Shown here piece by piece: positions 44,105 to 55,674 of a DNA stretch of 64,000 nucleotides. The position numbers and the translations under genes were made by a program. Position 1 is the first letter of the stretch. Each line of letters opens with the position of its first letter. The DNA is from Atherix ibis (taxonomy: Eukaryota; Arthropoda; Insecta; Diptera; Athericidae), in assembly GCA_958298945.1 (NCBI GenBank), contig OY282610.1, forward strand, positions 34,169,667 through 34,233,666. Direction: 5' to 3'. Under the pieces are notes generated by a model. It worked only from the letters and a program-made list of their open reading frames with translations, ran no database searches and was not told the DNA's origin.

Positions 44105-44410
44105 CGATAACTACAACTATATTACTGAAACCCATCTGGACTTACGGACTAAAATTGTGGGGCTATTATAAGCCTTCCCATTTCCGTCGAATCCAATTCC
44201 TACAATAAAAAATATTTTGTACAATTGTAGACAGTCCTTTTTAAGTGTCGACGGTTCTTTTTAATTTTGTTTTCGATGTGGCTATATCTCGTTATAAAAA
44301 GTTCCAGTTCCGTATCTCTAATCATACTAATCCACTTATTAAAAAACTATCTTCCACATGCTTTCCTAGAAACTAACTGGTTAACTGGTTACGTGATTTA
44401 TTAAAATACT
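44105..44410 (+). pseudogene. Jockey-like post-RT tail
   Basis: The sequence at about 44115 reads LLKPIWTYGLKLWGYY, then SRYKKFQFRISNHTNPLIKK and WLRDLLK, the C-terminal end of the jockey family ORF2. There are one or two frame changes. Confidence 0.8.
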
Positions 44411-44442
44411 GAGTCTTAATATAGGCCCACGCTACTAATAGC

Positions 44443-44511
44443 AATAATTAACATAAATGGTTGGAGGGGGGAAGGGGGGTTTACTTCCTCCAACCATTTT
44501 TGTTAATTATT
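44443..44511. repeat. 25-bp inverted repeat with G-rich loop
   Basis: Arms 44443-44467 and 44487-44511 pair with one mismatch (aacataaatggttggagg against its complement with an a/t change). The loop and arm edge carry two runs of six G separated by AA, preceding ttta. It could form a hairpin or take part in a G-quadruplex. Confidence 0.85.
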
Positions 44512-45297
44512 TTTATTTTTATTATTTATTCAACAGTGAGTGGAAAATTAACTAAACTTTGGGTTTGAATCATTGCTATAAAAAGGTTCAAAACTATGCG
44601 AAAAAAAAGTGTCTTGTTAATTTCTTTTATTATGAAAACAAAATATTTCCATTAATTAAATAAGTTTTTTTTTGTATTAATTTTTACTAACTAATAACAA
44701 ATTTATTTGTTGTTTTTTTTAACAAATTGAGAAACTAGTGATATTTCTTATTTCTAGGAAAGAAAGAAGAAAATACTTCTCGAAGGTGATTAGCATGATT
44801 ACAGAGACGAGAATATAAATTTTTAAAACCCTAAAGTTTAAGTCTATAAGTCAATATTGGCTTTATTATGGCATTATATTATATAAAAGTGCATTGCTGT
44901 CTATTGAATGTAAGTTTAAAACGTTTGTCTAGAAGGCAAAGTAGTTGTCAATATTAGTTCTACTCTTTTAAGTATTTAGTGTAGATTCTATGTCAAACAT
45001 TTGTCTAAGTTCTGTCCTAGGTGTATCGAAATTCAGTGTCTTATAATAGGGCACTACTATTTCATAAAACTTACGTAGATACATTTATGTTTATTCACTT
45101 TTATTATCCATTTAGTAAACCAATTTTTGAAAGTCGGAATTTGGATAAGCCTGTTGAGGCGGTTTGATAAAGTGAAGTTTTGTACTCGTAGTTTTTTATT
45201 TTATTGCTAAATATTATTTAATCCTTTTTGAGCATTTTATATTTTTGATATTGTATAAACTCATTTTTAATATGGAATTTTTTTTTTGCATATATTA
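44512..45297. other. AT-rich DNA, no gene seen
   Basis: Nothing recognisable. Confidence 0.5.
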
Positions 45298-45299
45298 TA

Positions 45300-46595
45300 A
45301 AGGGTTTTCGAATAAGAGTGATATGATTTCTTTTCAACAAAAAAAACACACTAATTGTTAAGGAAATTCAAATGTTTTTTATTTATTGGGAAGTACAATC
45401 GATACAATTAAGTTCTGAATAAAACGTCATTCAAATGGCGTCCACGACTTCTTTTGCAGGAACGAATTCGATGAACCCAATTTTCGTGCACTTTTTTCAC
45501 TAAATCAAGTCGTATGTCATGAATAGCACGTTCAATATTGACTTCTAAAGCTTGAAGAGAGTCTAATTTATTGTTAAAGACCAATAACTTCAAATAAGCC
45601 CACAAGAAATAGTCTAATAGGGTTAAATCACAACTTCTTGGAGGCCATTCAAGTTCACAATTTTTTGAAATAATCGAATCTTCAAACTTTTCTCGCAATA
45701 ATTCGGTTGTTGCACGAGCTGTGTGGCACGTAGCCCCGTCTTGTTGAAACCAGATGTTGTCAAGATCAACTTCTTCCAATTTCGGCCATAAAAAGTTGGT
45801 AATCATCGATCTTGACAGTAATGGTGTTACTAGATTCATTTCGAAAGAAGTACGGACCGATAATTCCACCAGACCAAAAACCACACCAAACTGTCAATTT
45901 AGGTGAATAAAATGGGTGTTCATAAATAAATTGTGGATTTTCTTCGCACCAGAATTGATAGTTTTGTTTATTTACCGCACCACTCAGGTGAAAGTGAGCC
46001 TCATCGGAGAAGATGGTTTTCTTAAAAAAAAATCGTTATCGTTTTCAAGTTGTTCCAAGACAAAATCAGCAAATTCACGACGTTTACGGTGGTCCAATGG
46101 CTTCAGTTCTTGAGTGATAATAATTTTATACAAATGCAAGCCCAAATCCTTTTTCAAACTCCGCCAGGTTATGGTTTGAGATAGTCCCAATTCTTGAGAA
46201 CGTCTTGGAATCGACAAATTGCGGTCTTCAGCAACACTTGCCTGAACGGCAGCAATATTTTCATTATTTCGAGTGGTTTTTTATAATATTGGCACTTGAA
46301 CATTATGTAAAAAAAATGTACGCTCGAAATTTTGTAACAATTCGACCAATAGCGAGCACAGTTGAACGATTATTACGACCATAAAATGGCAAAATCGCAC
46401 GAAAAGTTGCAATTGGAAAATGATTTTTTTGTTAATAAAATTGAATAATTTGTAGACGTTCTTCTTGCGTATATCACTCTATAATAAAATTGTAAACATT
46501 ATCAAATACAATGAAAAGAAAAATATAGATCATGACATATTATAAATGGCCAAAAAATCACCTAAAAATCATATTGCTCTTATTGAAAAATCCTA
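45300..46595 (-). mobile_element. DD41D (rosa-like) Tc1/mariner element, both ends
   Basis: Ends: aagggttttcgaataagagt at the left and, complemented, taggatttttcaataagagc at the right, with TA at 45298-45299 and 46596-46597. Size 1296 bp. The family differs from the DD41D family at 51851 in its terminal repeats. Confidence 0.85.
45408..46500 (-). pseudogene. DD41D transposase, two frameshifts, nearly full length
   Basis: From about 46290 the minus strand reads IAAVQASVAEDRNLSIPRRS, QELGLSQTITWRSLKKDLGL, QELKPLDHRKRREFADFVLE (HTH region), then after a slip in a T run near 46025 IFSDEAHFHLSGAVNKQNY (first catalytic Asp). After a second shift near 45850 comes NFLWPKLEEVDLDNIWFQQD, with GATCHTARAT (second Asp), then ELEWPPRSCDLTLLDYFLW (third Asp). 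There are 41 residues between the second and third Asp, the DD41D arrangement. The C-terminus is intact (RIRSCKRSRGRHLNDVLF). It ends at 45408. Only two slips and a weak N-terminus keep it from being open. Confidence 0.88.
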
Positions 46596-46597
46596 TA

Positions 46598-48265
46598 TAA
46601 GAAATAATATAAAAAAATACTTTTTTTATTATTTCTTAGGAAAATGAGAACCTAAAAAAAATTTATAAAATTGTTTTTTTTTCTAGCATTTAAATAAAAG
46701 TAAATTAAATTCAGAATGATATTTTAAACCATATTTTTAAGAATAATTTTTAAATCTAAAATAAATGATAATATTTTTTTTATTTTAGGGGGAAATTAAA
46801 TTTAAACTATTTTTATTGATTTTGACTCGGCAAAATAGGAGAAATTATATAAAATTCAAATGTAAAAATTTTCTAATTTAAAATAAGATGACATTTACCA
46901 ATTTACTATGATATATGGTGGTAGTATCTTGTTATGCATGTGCTTCAATAAAATTTACTATCTACACCTAAGATACTATCACTTGAGATTCAATTATCAT
47001 CCAAGAACTGATAATATTTTAACATATCTAATCTGCCATTTCCCTAAGAGTTCTAAATGCTCAAAAATTGAATCCAATTGATTGAAGAAAATTTTCAACT
47101 TCTCTAAAATATTATACGTAAATCGATTTTGATAATATATTATATAATGTGAAAATTAATGAACAATAAATTTAATAAATTTGAAGTTTTATTTGTCAAT
47201 AGTTTATGTACTTTTACGTATTGAATTCCTGTAATTTTATGACAAACTAACACAAATTGTTCTTGACTATGTAAAGATCCAAATTCATTCATTTTATGAC
47301 TAATAACATTATATGATAGAAAAATGAAATAAATTTACAGAGAATCTTTTGCGCTAAAGTAGGAAGAATATCATAGAGATAACAAAGACCAAAAGTAACT
47401 TACTTTGTATCTTCTTTTCGTCTTAGAGATAATATAGACTAAAAACTTACTTTGTATCTTCTTTTCGTCTTAGAGATAATATAGACTAAAAACTTACTTT
47501 GTATCTTCTTTTCGTCTTAGAGATAATATAGACTAAAATTCACCAAGGTAGAAGTGCTTAACTGAAACTTAATATCTGCAATGACCATTCAAGATTCGGT
47601 TGAAAAATGCAAATTCCTTTTTGAGTTGAATTGGCTGGTGATACTTTATAACTATTCAACTTATGCAAATAATCTCCATGATACTTAAAAATATTTTGGT
47701 TTTATTTTCTTTAAAAAAAAAAAAAATGTCAAAAACAAAAGTTAAATTTGAATTTTGACATTTAAAAGCTTCTCTTCTAATGTTTTATCAACTTTGTAAT
47801 ATGTTTCCTTAATAAAACGTTTAATAAAGTTCTGTATTTTTATTTGTTCTTTTCTTATAAGTACTACTAGTTAAGAAGAAGAGAGTAATAAAATGTGAAA
47901 ACATATTTTACAGCATTTTTATTTTTAATAATTATTCAATAAATTTAATAATTATTCAATAAATCCAATATTTTCAATTCTCTGCTAGTACAAAGCTAGA
48001 AAAGGATTCACCGTTTTTGGTAATTTTATATGGAAAATATCTAATAATATTTATAATGAAAATCTTTTAAATAATATTTGAATTTAATTTCTATCCAAAA
48101 TAGATAAGATTAAAATTTTTTTAAAAAATGTATTAAACCATTTTTAACGAAAACAGTTTAAAATATGTGTTTGCATTGTTGCTAATTGAATATTAAAAAA
48201 ATTTAGTTTTTGCAATAAAAAATAAAAACAAATGGAAATAAATCACAAAATTTGTAGAATGTGTG
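46598..48265. other. AT-rich DNA with a short tandem repeat
   Basis: No gene seen. It includes the 47-bp tandem repeat at 47398-47538 and an 18-bp duplication (aataattattcaataaat) at about 47929-47964. Confidence 0.6.
47398..47538. repeat. 47-bp tandem repeat, three copies
   Basis: Units start at 47398, 47445 and 47492 with acttactttgtatcttcttt and are essentially identical, so the array is recent. It is non-coding. Confidence 0.93.
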
Positions 48266-48267
48266 TA

Positions 48268-49342
48268 TGCCGGCAAAGTAACGAGACTAGTATCATTCAA
48301 ACCGATTTGGCAACAGCGCGGACTTCCCCTTTAAACAAAACTTCTACGTTAGTCCCTTCCAGATTTGAGGCATAAGTTTCAGTCTCGTCTCGGTAACCAT
48401 TCGACCCTATGGACCGCTATAAGTGAAGTTTTTTTTTTTTTTTTGTGCGTTACTATCAAATTTTATTGCAAGTCTGTTAAATCGCTGAGTTTAACTTAGA
48501 AAAGGGAGTATTTATTATCAAAAGCGCAAGTTATTCGATTGCATTAGGCATTTTTTGAGAGCAGAGAAGTAGTGGATGAGAAAGCTCGCTCAGGGATGCC
48601 TTCAACAGCGAAAAGTGATCAAAATGTGTAACTAGTAAGTGCTCTTGTAAGGTTAGACTATCGAGTAACATTGAAGCCGATAAGCAGTGAATTGAATTTG
48701 AGTAATTTGATCCTTCATTACAGAAAGCCCAAAAAGCCTTACGACTATACAGAAAGACAGTTGAAAAAATCTCTGCCTTGTCCTTCTCGATCCAAATTTC
48801 TTCAATCGTTTGACAACTGGGTATGACCCAATAACAAAACATCAAAAGCAAGAATGGCACATTGACAAATCTCCTCGACCAAAGAAGAAAGCTCCAATAA
48901 GAAAATTGAAAACCAAGAACATGATCATTTGTTTTGTTTTGTTGATATTATGGAGAATTGTCCTCCAGGACAAACGGGAAAAAAGGGTTTATTTTATAAG
49001 ACTATCCCTGAAAGGGTTATGACCGTTGGATCGGGCATTGAATAACCCTTTCAAGGACTTGTTTATAAACGAATATTTTTCATAAAAATTGATTCCTGTG
49101 GTCACTTACACCCAACGACCCCCCCCCCTCCTTTCCAACCGTACCGACTGCCGACATAGTCTGGAGTCAAAGATGAAAAAACGCTTGAAAAGTATTTATA
49201 CTCTCGATAACATGAAAAGGATTGTATCCGATCAGCTGGAATAGCTGCCCTTCAAGAGAACTACTTTGAAGGGGATAACATTGTAGCATAAAATTAAAAA
49301 AAAAAATGGTTGCAAAAAAAGTCAGTCATATTACTTTTCTGC
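48268..49342 (+). mobile_element. Mariner family G, copy 2, decayed
   Basis: TA at 48266-48267 and 49343-49344. The ends are ccggcaaagtaacgagact and, complemented, gcagaaaagtaatatgact. Inside, 48810-48990 reads TGYDPITKHQKQEWHIDKSP and RPKKKAP, the block after the first catalytic Asp (the Asp itself is lost), and the end reads ENYFEGDNIVA, the family's C-terminus. The second- and third-Asp region is missing or unreadable. Confidence 0.75.
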
Positions 49343-49344
49343 TA

Positions 49345-50289
49345 AATCCGACGACAAAAATTAACTTTTTTTTTTAATAAGAACGAAAATTTTATAACAT
49401 TAAAGGCGTCGTTAATCTTATTATTACAATATTTTTATGAAAATCATAAAAATTCCATTGTATGTGTATTTTTATCTAAGCAAAATGGAATAATTCAAAA
49501 TCTTTTAAACCAATCAAATTTATCTGAATAATTTCAAGGATCTTTTGCGGAATAGATAAAAATAATTTTCTATTTGATTTAATCACCTCGGGTGATTAGG
49601 ACATACTTCAATTTACCAAAAAATCTTTTATATGTTTGAGAAATGTATGTTTGCATAATTATATCCTTATTGATGGGTATATGTATGTATATTAATATAT
49701 ATACCATCATTATTGATGCAGTCAAAGTCAGAACATGCCTACAGTTTGAGTAGGATTTGTCTGAAAGTTTTTCTTTTCTTATTTCTTGAATAATATTTAT
49801 TAATGGCATAATATAAACTTTCTATTTTAAACTTTTTTTTACGAACTTCTTTAATCGATTTTCATATGAATCCTTACGTAGACCTTTAATGATTTTTATA
49901 GCCAGAATACTAGATCTGCCTTAAAGCTTTTTGGCAATTTCTTTTTCCAAAGAAATTCCATTTGCCAAAGAAAGAAAACTCAGAATTCGCTAATTTTTGT
50001 TTTATTCATAATAAAAATGTAAATTAGTTTCTATACTTTTTCTTATTTAATATATTCTTTTTTTTTGTCATTTGACTTTCAAGTTCTTATTATATTTAAA
50101 ATAGACTAACATTTTTGATGGTATTACGATTGAGTACGTCTATTCGGGAATAGTATAATTGTAGCCCTAATCTCTTCAACTTATCCTTTTCATATGGAAT
50201 TTTTCCAAATATGTAGATAGCTAAAACTAGATAGGTTGAATCAGTTCTTAAAAAAGCTGAGTCCTCTTTCATGTTCAATCAACTAACCA
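49345..50289. other. AT-rich DNA, no gene seen
   Basis: Nothing recognisable. Confidence 0.5.
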
Positions 50290-50660
50290 TTGCAGTTAAA
50301 TTGTCAGGAAATGCTGATAAATTGTGAGCTAATAAAATATCGTGAATCAAGGAAGCTCTCCAGTGACTGTCAATATGGTTTTCATAGCAATAGACTCATT
50401 GGTGATTTGATGGCATATTTAGCCCATATGAGAAAGCTTGAAATTATGAGCTTTTGTCGAAAATGTATGAATATGAAATCGATGATTACATCTTTAAATA
50501 GATTAAAATCTATCTTTTGATCTCGTCAATATAAAATGTTTTGGACGACTTCAAATCTGCAATCACCCAAATGCTGATGTTTCCCAGGGTTCAGTTCTAT
50601 CTGCGACTCTTTTTTTCATTCTTATAAATGATCTCTGATCTATTAATTGTAATCAAATAT
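50290..50660 (+). pseudogene. Jockey/BS-type reverse transcriptase relic (second family), RT part
   Basis: Reads KLSSDCQYGFHSNRLIGDLM (the QYGFR...TGDLL line) followed, after a frame change, by NADVSQGSVLSATLFFILIN DL, the GVPQGSVLSATLF line that precedes the catalytic FADD box. This wording differs from the other jockey family here. The continuation is probably at 52740-53375, with two transposons in between. Confidence 0.8.
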
Positions 50661-50759
50661 TTTTCCTATTTATCTCCTGATTGACGCCCTTGCTTTTTGG
50701 CCATATAAATGGTATAATAACTTTGGTTGAACTCATTCAATTTTAATAAAGACAATTTA

Positions 50760-51700
50760 TTGGTTTGTCGAAAAAGTTCGTGGCATTTTTGAGTAAAATG
50801 TCACGAATTTTTTTCACTAACTAATAAACTATCTTTATTGTAATTGAATGAGTTTAAAATCAATTTATTCAAACCAAATTGTTTTTGCCATTTTTTGGGC
50901 AGAATCATGATTCCATCAGTATAGAAATTCTGTGGTTTCTGGTTGAAAAATGGAAACAAGTACTTTTCATATGCCTTTCTGGAAATTTCTGTAGAGATCG
51001 AAACAAGTGGCAGTTAGAAGGTGCTATGTCTGGGCTATATGGTCTTAATTTTTGGGAACTTAACAAAGATGTGTATAGTCGAACGTTGTCGTAGATTTTC
51101 TCTCAATGGCTTGGTGTAATATCTGTAGTTGTTCATAGAATAGAGACCGAGTTAACAGTTTAGCAGCTCATAATTTTAGCAGCTCAAACATAATGGGCTA
51201 TCAATTCTGGCTTTGAACTTGTTTGTGATCGTTCATCTTTCTTTTTCTATAATAGCTTTTCAACAATATTCACATATTTGTCCCATTTTTTATCGCCACT
51301 TATTATATCGCTTCAGAAATGGCTCGATTTTATTGCGCTTCAGCTAAACGTCGAATTTTATTTTGAACCCAGCTCTTCGTAAATAGTTTTAAACTGTTTA
51401 ATGGTGATTGTTTAATTCATCAACTATGTAATGACTGGCGTTGCTCAGTTTTTTCAAGAATTACATCAGTTTTTTGGGTGAACATTTTCAGAACTAAAGC
51501 AAGCGAATTAGGGAAAACACGTTCACCAGTAACACCAAAAAAAAAATCTCCACAAGCCTGCAATGCATTGTCACCTTTATCGTAGTGGTATTTATAAAAT
51601 ATGGCAGATTATTTCTTTATGCTTTTTTGTGAATAAGTGTCGACATAACATTTGTTCAGTCAAATGCTGCGCAACACAAAACCTTAAGTGTAGTCTTTTA
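50760..51700 (-). mobile_element. Mariner family I relic (mauritiana-like)
   Basis: The left end is ttggtttgtcgaaaaagttc after a TA. The minus strand carries fragments: AEAQNRAISEAI with the first-Asp region out of frame near 51300, and RPYSPDIAPSNCH (the third Asp reads Asn) near 51040. The C-terminal helix is near 50900. There are many stops. The right end is not identified, so the boundary is approximate. Confidence 0.6.
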
Positions 51701-51850
51701 AATACGCGTCTAGTGTTGTTGCAACGTGATTATTGAATACTAAGTTATTTGCTTTTAACTCCATCTGCTGGAAAATGTAACAAACTTATTTGATTAACTA
51801 ATATAATATTACAATAGTATGGGTTTCGAAGAAGATAGTGTAATTTAATA

Positions 51851-52712
51851 CAGGATGCTTTTTCTGTTCCAGGCTGATTTTATTTAATAGCCATTTTAAT
51901 TTAGAAAATATCTATATATTGGTATTTAACAGTCACAAAGAGTGATTAATAATAATTAATAGTAAAGTCAAAATGATTTAATAATTGTTCAATTGTGAAT
52001 ACGCAGAGAAAATTAAGTGACATTTTTGGTGCTAGTCATATGCCGAGCAATTCCACAATTTAGCGTATAATGAATACTTTTGAAAATATGCATATACTGG
52101 GAGATAAAACAAAGATTGGGCGACAAGTAAGCACTGAGGCAGAGTGTTGGTATTTGTTAATAAACAGAGTAGTCGCTTTTGGGATACTGAAAATCCTAAA
52201 CTGATACAGCGTATACCCTCGTAAAGGTGCGCCATTTGGGCCAGCGGCATAATTGGGCAATATTTATTTGAGGATGGTAGAGGCAATGCCGTAACAGTTA
52301 CTGGTGACCGCTATCGGGACATGTTGGAAAACTTTCTTCTACCCGAACTAGATCAATTAGGCTTACAGAACATGTGGTTCCAACAAGACGGTGACACATC
52401 CCACACAGCTCGTGCTACAATGCAAATTTTGAGAGAAATTTTTCTTGGCCAAATAATGTTAAAAAGTGGTAATATCGACTGGTCCCTAAAAAAAACATTA
52501 TAACCTCGATGCCTAAAGACAACATTCGAAACGAAATTGCTGAAATATGTTATGAAAAATATGCTTAAAAGAGCTCGCATTTGTGCCGTAATCAGAGAAA
52601 TTCTTTTAACAGATATTATATTTTATACATAATGCTAAAAACCATATAATCAATGATTAAAATATAAATTTAAAAAAAAAAAACTTTAACCTGGAACATA
52701 AAACGCACTCTG
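51851..52712 (+). mobile_element. DD41D element, complete ends, internally deleted
   Basis: TA at 51849-51850 and 52713-52714. The ends are caggatgctttttctgttcc and, complemented, cagagtgcgttttatgttcc. It is 862 bp against about 1.3 kb for a full element, so it is a deleted, non-autonomous copy. The other family member in the window is at 1-1569. Confidence 0.9.
52130..52570 (+). pseudogene. DD41D transposase, catalytic fragment
   Basis: Reads VFVNKQSSRFWDTENPKLIQ, then ASGIIGQYLFEDGRGNAVTV and TGDRYRDMLENFLLPELDQL, then LQNMWFQQDGDTSHTARAT (second Asp), ending with a stop at 52503 shortly after DWS. The first-Asp block lies at or beyond the deletion edge, and the third-Asp block is lost. 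The HTH domain is deleted. Confidence 0.85.
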
Positions 52713-52739
52713 TACTTTCATAAAGCGGCGGAACCAAAA

Positions 52740-53375
52740 TCTCCGGTCATTAACCATGAATGGCACATGCCATAATGAAACCGAAAATCTTTCAATTTTT
52801 GATATGTGTGTTAATGACAACTTTTGTTGGAATGATCAAATATTTAATATTATTAAAAATTTAGCAAAATATTTATGTTTTCTTTAGCGATGCAAGAAAT
52901 TTTTCACTTCATCTAATCTAGCCAATATATACAAGGTCCAAGCTAGAATATAGCTCTCACGTATGGGCAGGCGCTTCTAAAACGTCATTGCACTTACTAG
53001 ATTGAATACAAAATCAAGCAATTAAATTAATAGAAGACAAAAATATTACGGATTCACTGTAACACCGACAAAAAAAATACCCAATCTAATCCCACTTTTT
53101 CCTTTGGATGCTTTTTATACCGGCAATGTACCAAAACATAATAAGGATATTCAACGTGCGTTGAAAAAAACTAAACTCTTTTTAATAGTAGCCTTTCATG
53201 CATAGTTTTTTTTTAAAAATAAAAATAGTATCTCAAGTTCCAATAAGTCCCAACTCATGTGAGAATATTCACATCTTTTTCTAAATGGCAAATAGTCTTA
53301 TTACACGTAAATGGCAGGATAGTATCCTGACTATACCTTCTAACATGACTTGTTTTATAGTTAATCAAAAAATAA
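52740..53375 (+). pseudogene. Jockey/BS-type retrotransposon 3' end
   Basis: Reads DMCVNDNFCWNDQIFNI, KKFFTSSNLANIYKVQARI and RMGRRF/ VWAGASKTS-like sequence, then IPNLIPLFPLDAFYTGNV, matching the post-RT part of a BS/jockey ORF2 (FTPSQLLSLYKAQIRP line, then SLPSLSHRR, then the FYRYYFGKC line). Frameshifts occur. It is probably the 3' half of the element whose RT is at 50290-50660. Confidence 0.75.
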
Positions 53376-54444
53376 AAAAAATAATCATTTTAACTCTTTT
53401 ATATCGATCCGTTGAAATAAAAAACGGATTTTTTCTTCAATTATGTTAATTAATAAAGTTTAACCAGTTTTTGACTATAAAATTTATTTCACATCCAAAT
53501 GGCGCTCTCAGTTTTTATCCATAAGAAATAGAATTAATTACTCAAGTCCCGTTGTGTCTGTCAATCCTTTATCCTGTCAAAGTATTAAATTTTCAATTAA
53601 ATCTTAAATTATATTTTTAATAACATTTTTCGTTATTTTAGAGCTAGGAACTTTTATTATGCTCGTATCTTTCTCAAGTGATATTTTGATATATTAAAAC
53701 TAACTGAAAAAAATACCCTTCGTGATAGTATCTAATTACCCTCTTACTGGTTGACCCAATTAACTATAAAACAATTTTATTCAATGTCTATTTTAGTAAA
53801 TTACCCAGTATCTATTCTCAACAAAAAAAATCTGTCAATTTTTTATAATTCAATTTAAAATTGTATAGAAAAGAAAGAAAAAAACAACCCCAAATGTATG
53901 CGTGAACAGCACGATAACTAAATAGAATGGATTTTAGTGACATTTTCATTTAAATATTATTTAAAATATTTTTCACAAAACGCACAAGAAAACTAAAAAC
54001 ACAAAAATTTTCGACTCTAAAGTGGACTAATCTGTCAATAGCAGTCTTTGTTTTTCTGATGGTACTTATTAGAAAGTATTTAAAAATTATATTTTCCATT
54101 AAAATTATTAGCCAAGAGCATGACTACTCACTGTCTAATCGGTTTGTCATCATAAAATATTTCCAAGAAAATATTCTAATATCATCAATATCAGTAACTT
54201 TAAGAAAATGAAGTAACTTTGCTCTTTTTTGGGTGATGATTTCTAAGAATTACCGAAAAAAAAAGCTCAATGGTTTTTTTTTCTTCAGTTTTATTATTGT
54301 TAAATTTAAAAAGATATAAAATAAATTCGCTTTTATATATGAATAAATATTTATGCACAGCAGCCCTAAAATATAATTATTCTTTTTTTTTTTGGAGAGA
54401 TTTTTCATAGTCTCAGAATGAATTGAGCGAAGTTCGTGTATAAA
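53376..54444. other. AT-rich DNA, no gene seen
   Basis: Nothing recognisable. Confidence 0.5.
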
Positions 54445-54926
54445 TAAGTTGTGTTCGATTGCATGATCGTGGTGCATCATGAGTTTTTCCCACAGGGTAG
54501 AACGATCAATAAGGAATATTACCTGCAAGTTATCCAGAAACGTCCGGATTTGTGGAAGAACAAAAATTGGCTTTTGCACCATGATAACCCCCCTGCTCAT
54601 GCATCGTTGCTTGTGTGCGAATTTTTGGCCAAAAACAACACACTAATAATGCCACAGCTACCGTATTCCCCAGATCCGGCCCCCTGTAACTTTTCTCCCG
54701 AAACGGATTCTTTGAATCATTTTTTGGAATGGGCAAAAATCAAAGACGAGCCAAAACATGTGCAAGCAAAGCAGCTGTCAAAAATTAACTGAACATTCAA
54801 AATGGCCGAACTTGTCTGCATAAGTGAGAGATATGAGTACCAACATAACGCCACAAAAAAATAGAAAATCGAATATACGTAACCAGCAGAAATTCAAAAT
54901 TTGCGATACTTTTCGAACAGACGTCT
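54445..54926 (+). mobile_element. Mariner family H, foldback chimera
   Basis: 54470-54695 is the transposase middle in sense: VVHHEFFPQGRTINKEYYLQ, LLHHDNPPAHASLL (second Asp), LPYSPDPAPCNF (third Asp changed to Asn). At about 54700 the sequence switches to the inverted 5' end of the same family: 54700-54926 is the reverse complement of about 59345-59540, ending in the terminal repeat (cgaacagacgtc). So a 3'-truncated body is joined to its own inverted leader. No terminal repeat is seen at the left side. Confidence 0.88.
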
Positions 54927-55009
54927 TATATCATATTAGAATAGATTTGTATAGTTATAAATTTGCCATTTTATATTATATATAAATAATTTACTAAAAA
55001 TTTCCAAAT

Positions 55010-55395
55010 TTGGATTGTTCGAATGAAATTTTCTTCAGCGATGAGGGTTATTTCTTGCTCCCTCAATAAGTCAGTAAGCAAAATTATCATATAAAGGTGG
55101 TCTCTAAAACCTTGCATTAAACTATAAAGAAGCTATTGTATTCGCAAAAAGTGTCTATCTAAAGATCACAAGTACCCGTATTTTTTTCAAATTAAAGAAG
55201 GGGGGACCGTAATCATCAATTCGTAGGAAAACTACCTTTTTGTAACCTAAAATGAAAGTTTCCAATTTGGACTATATGTGATTTAAAAAAAATGCAGACA
55301 TAATTTACACAACACGATAAATGAGGTTCTCAGTGATTTCAATTGGTCACCAAGATCGCCCAATTTGACTCCAAGAAAAAAAAACATCAAAAATT
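55010..55395 (+). pseudogene. DD41D-like transposase relic
   Basis: Contains EIFFSDEGYFLL (first catalytic block; IFSDEAHFHL expected) at about 55033 followed by VSKQNYH, and at about 55350 NWSPRSPNLTP, the block containing the third catalytic residue. The middle is unreadable. The same first block is amplified at 35700-36275. Confidence 0.5.
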
Positions 55396-55399
55396 CTAT

Positions 55400-55670
55400 T
55401 TTTTTTATCTGCGGGTGATCAGAAATAATTTTTCTAATCACCCGCAGATAATTGCAGACACTGCTGGGTGATCAGAAATAATTTTTTCATTAACTAGGAC
55501 TGGATAGAGTTTTTAAAAAAATCGTACTAAGGATTAATAGAAAGCTGATAGATCTATAGGAGAAAGGATAATTAAAAGGGGTTTATTTGGTTTAGAAATC
55601 ATTTTAATGACAGAAAATATAGGTTGCGCACATGAGACATTAAAAATTGATGTAATTAAAACTTGACTAT
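55400..55670 (-). pseudogene. Jockey-like RT fragment
   Basis: Matches 4720-4920 on the same strand (gggtgatcagaaataatttt, taattaa..gggtttattt, agaaatcattttaatgacag). It is the RT part between the LITAPILKQ and NHQFGF lines. Disrupted at its left end by the hairpin at 55406-55450. Confidence 0.75.
55406..55450. repeat. 20-bp inverted repeat with minimal loop
   Basis: tatctgcgggtgatcagaaa is followed after a few bases by its complement with one mismatch. gggtgatcagaaataatttt then recurs at about 55465, showing that the normal retrotransposon sequence was copied back and forth here. Confidence 0.85.
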
Positions 55671-55674
55671 TGTA

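Noticed and set aside
48531..48860. Minus-strand 109-codon frame
   Set aside because: Antisense shadow within the mariner G copy; no motif.
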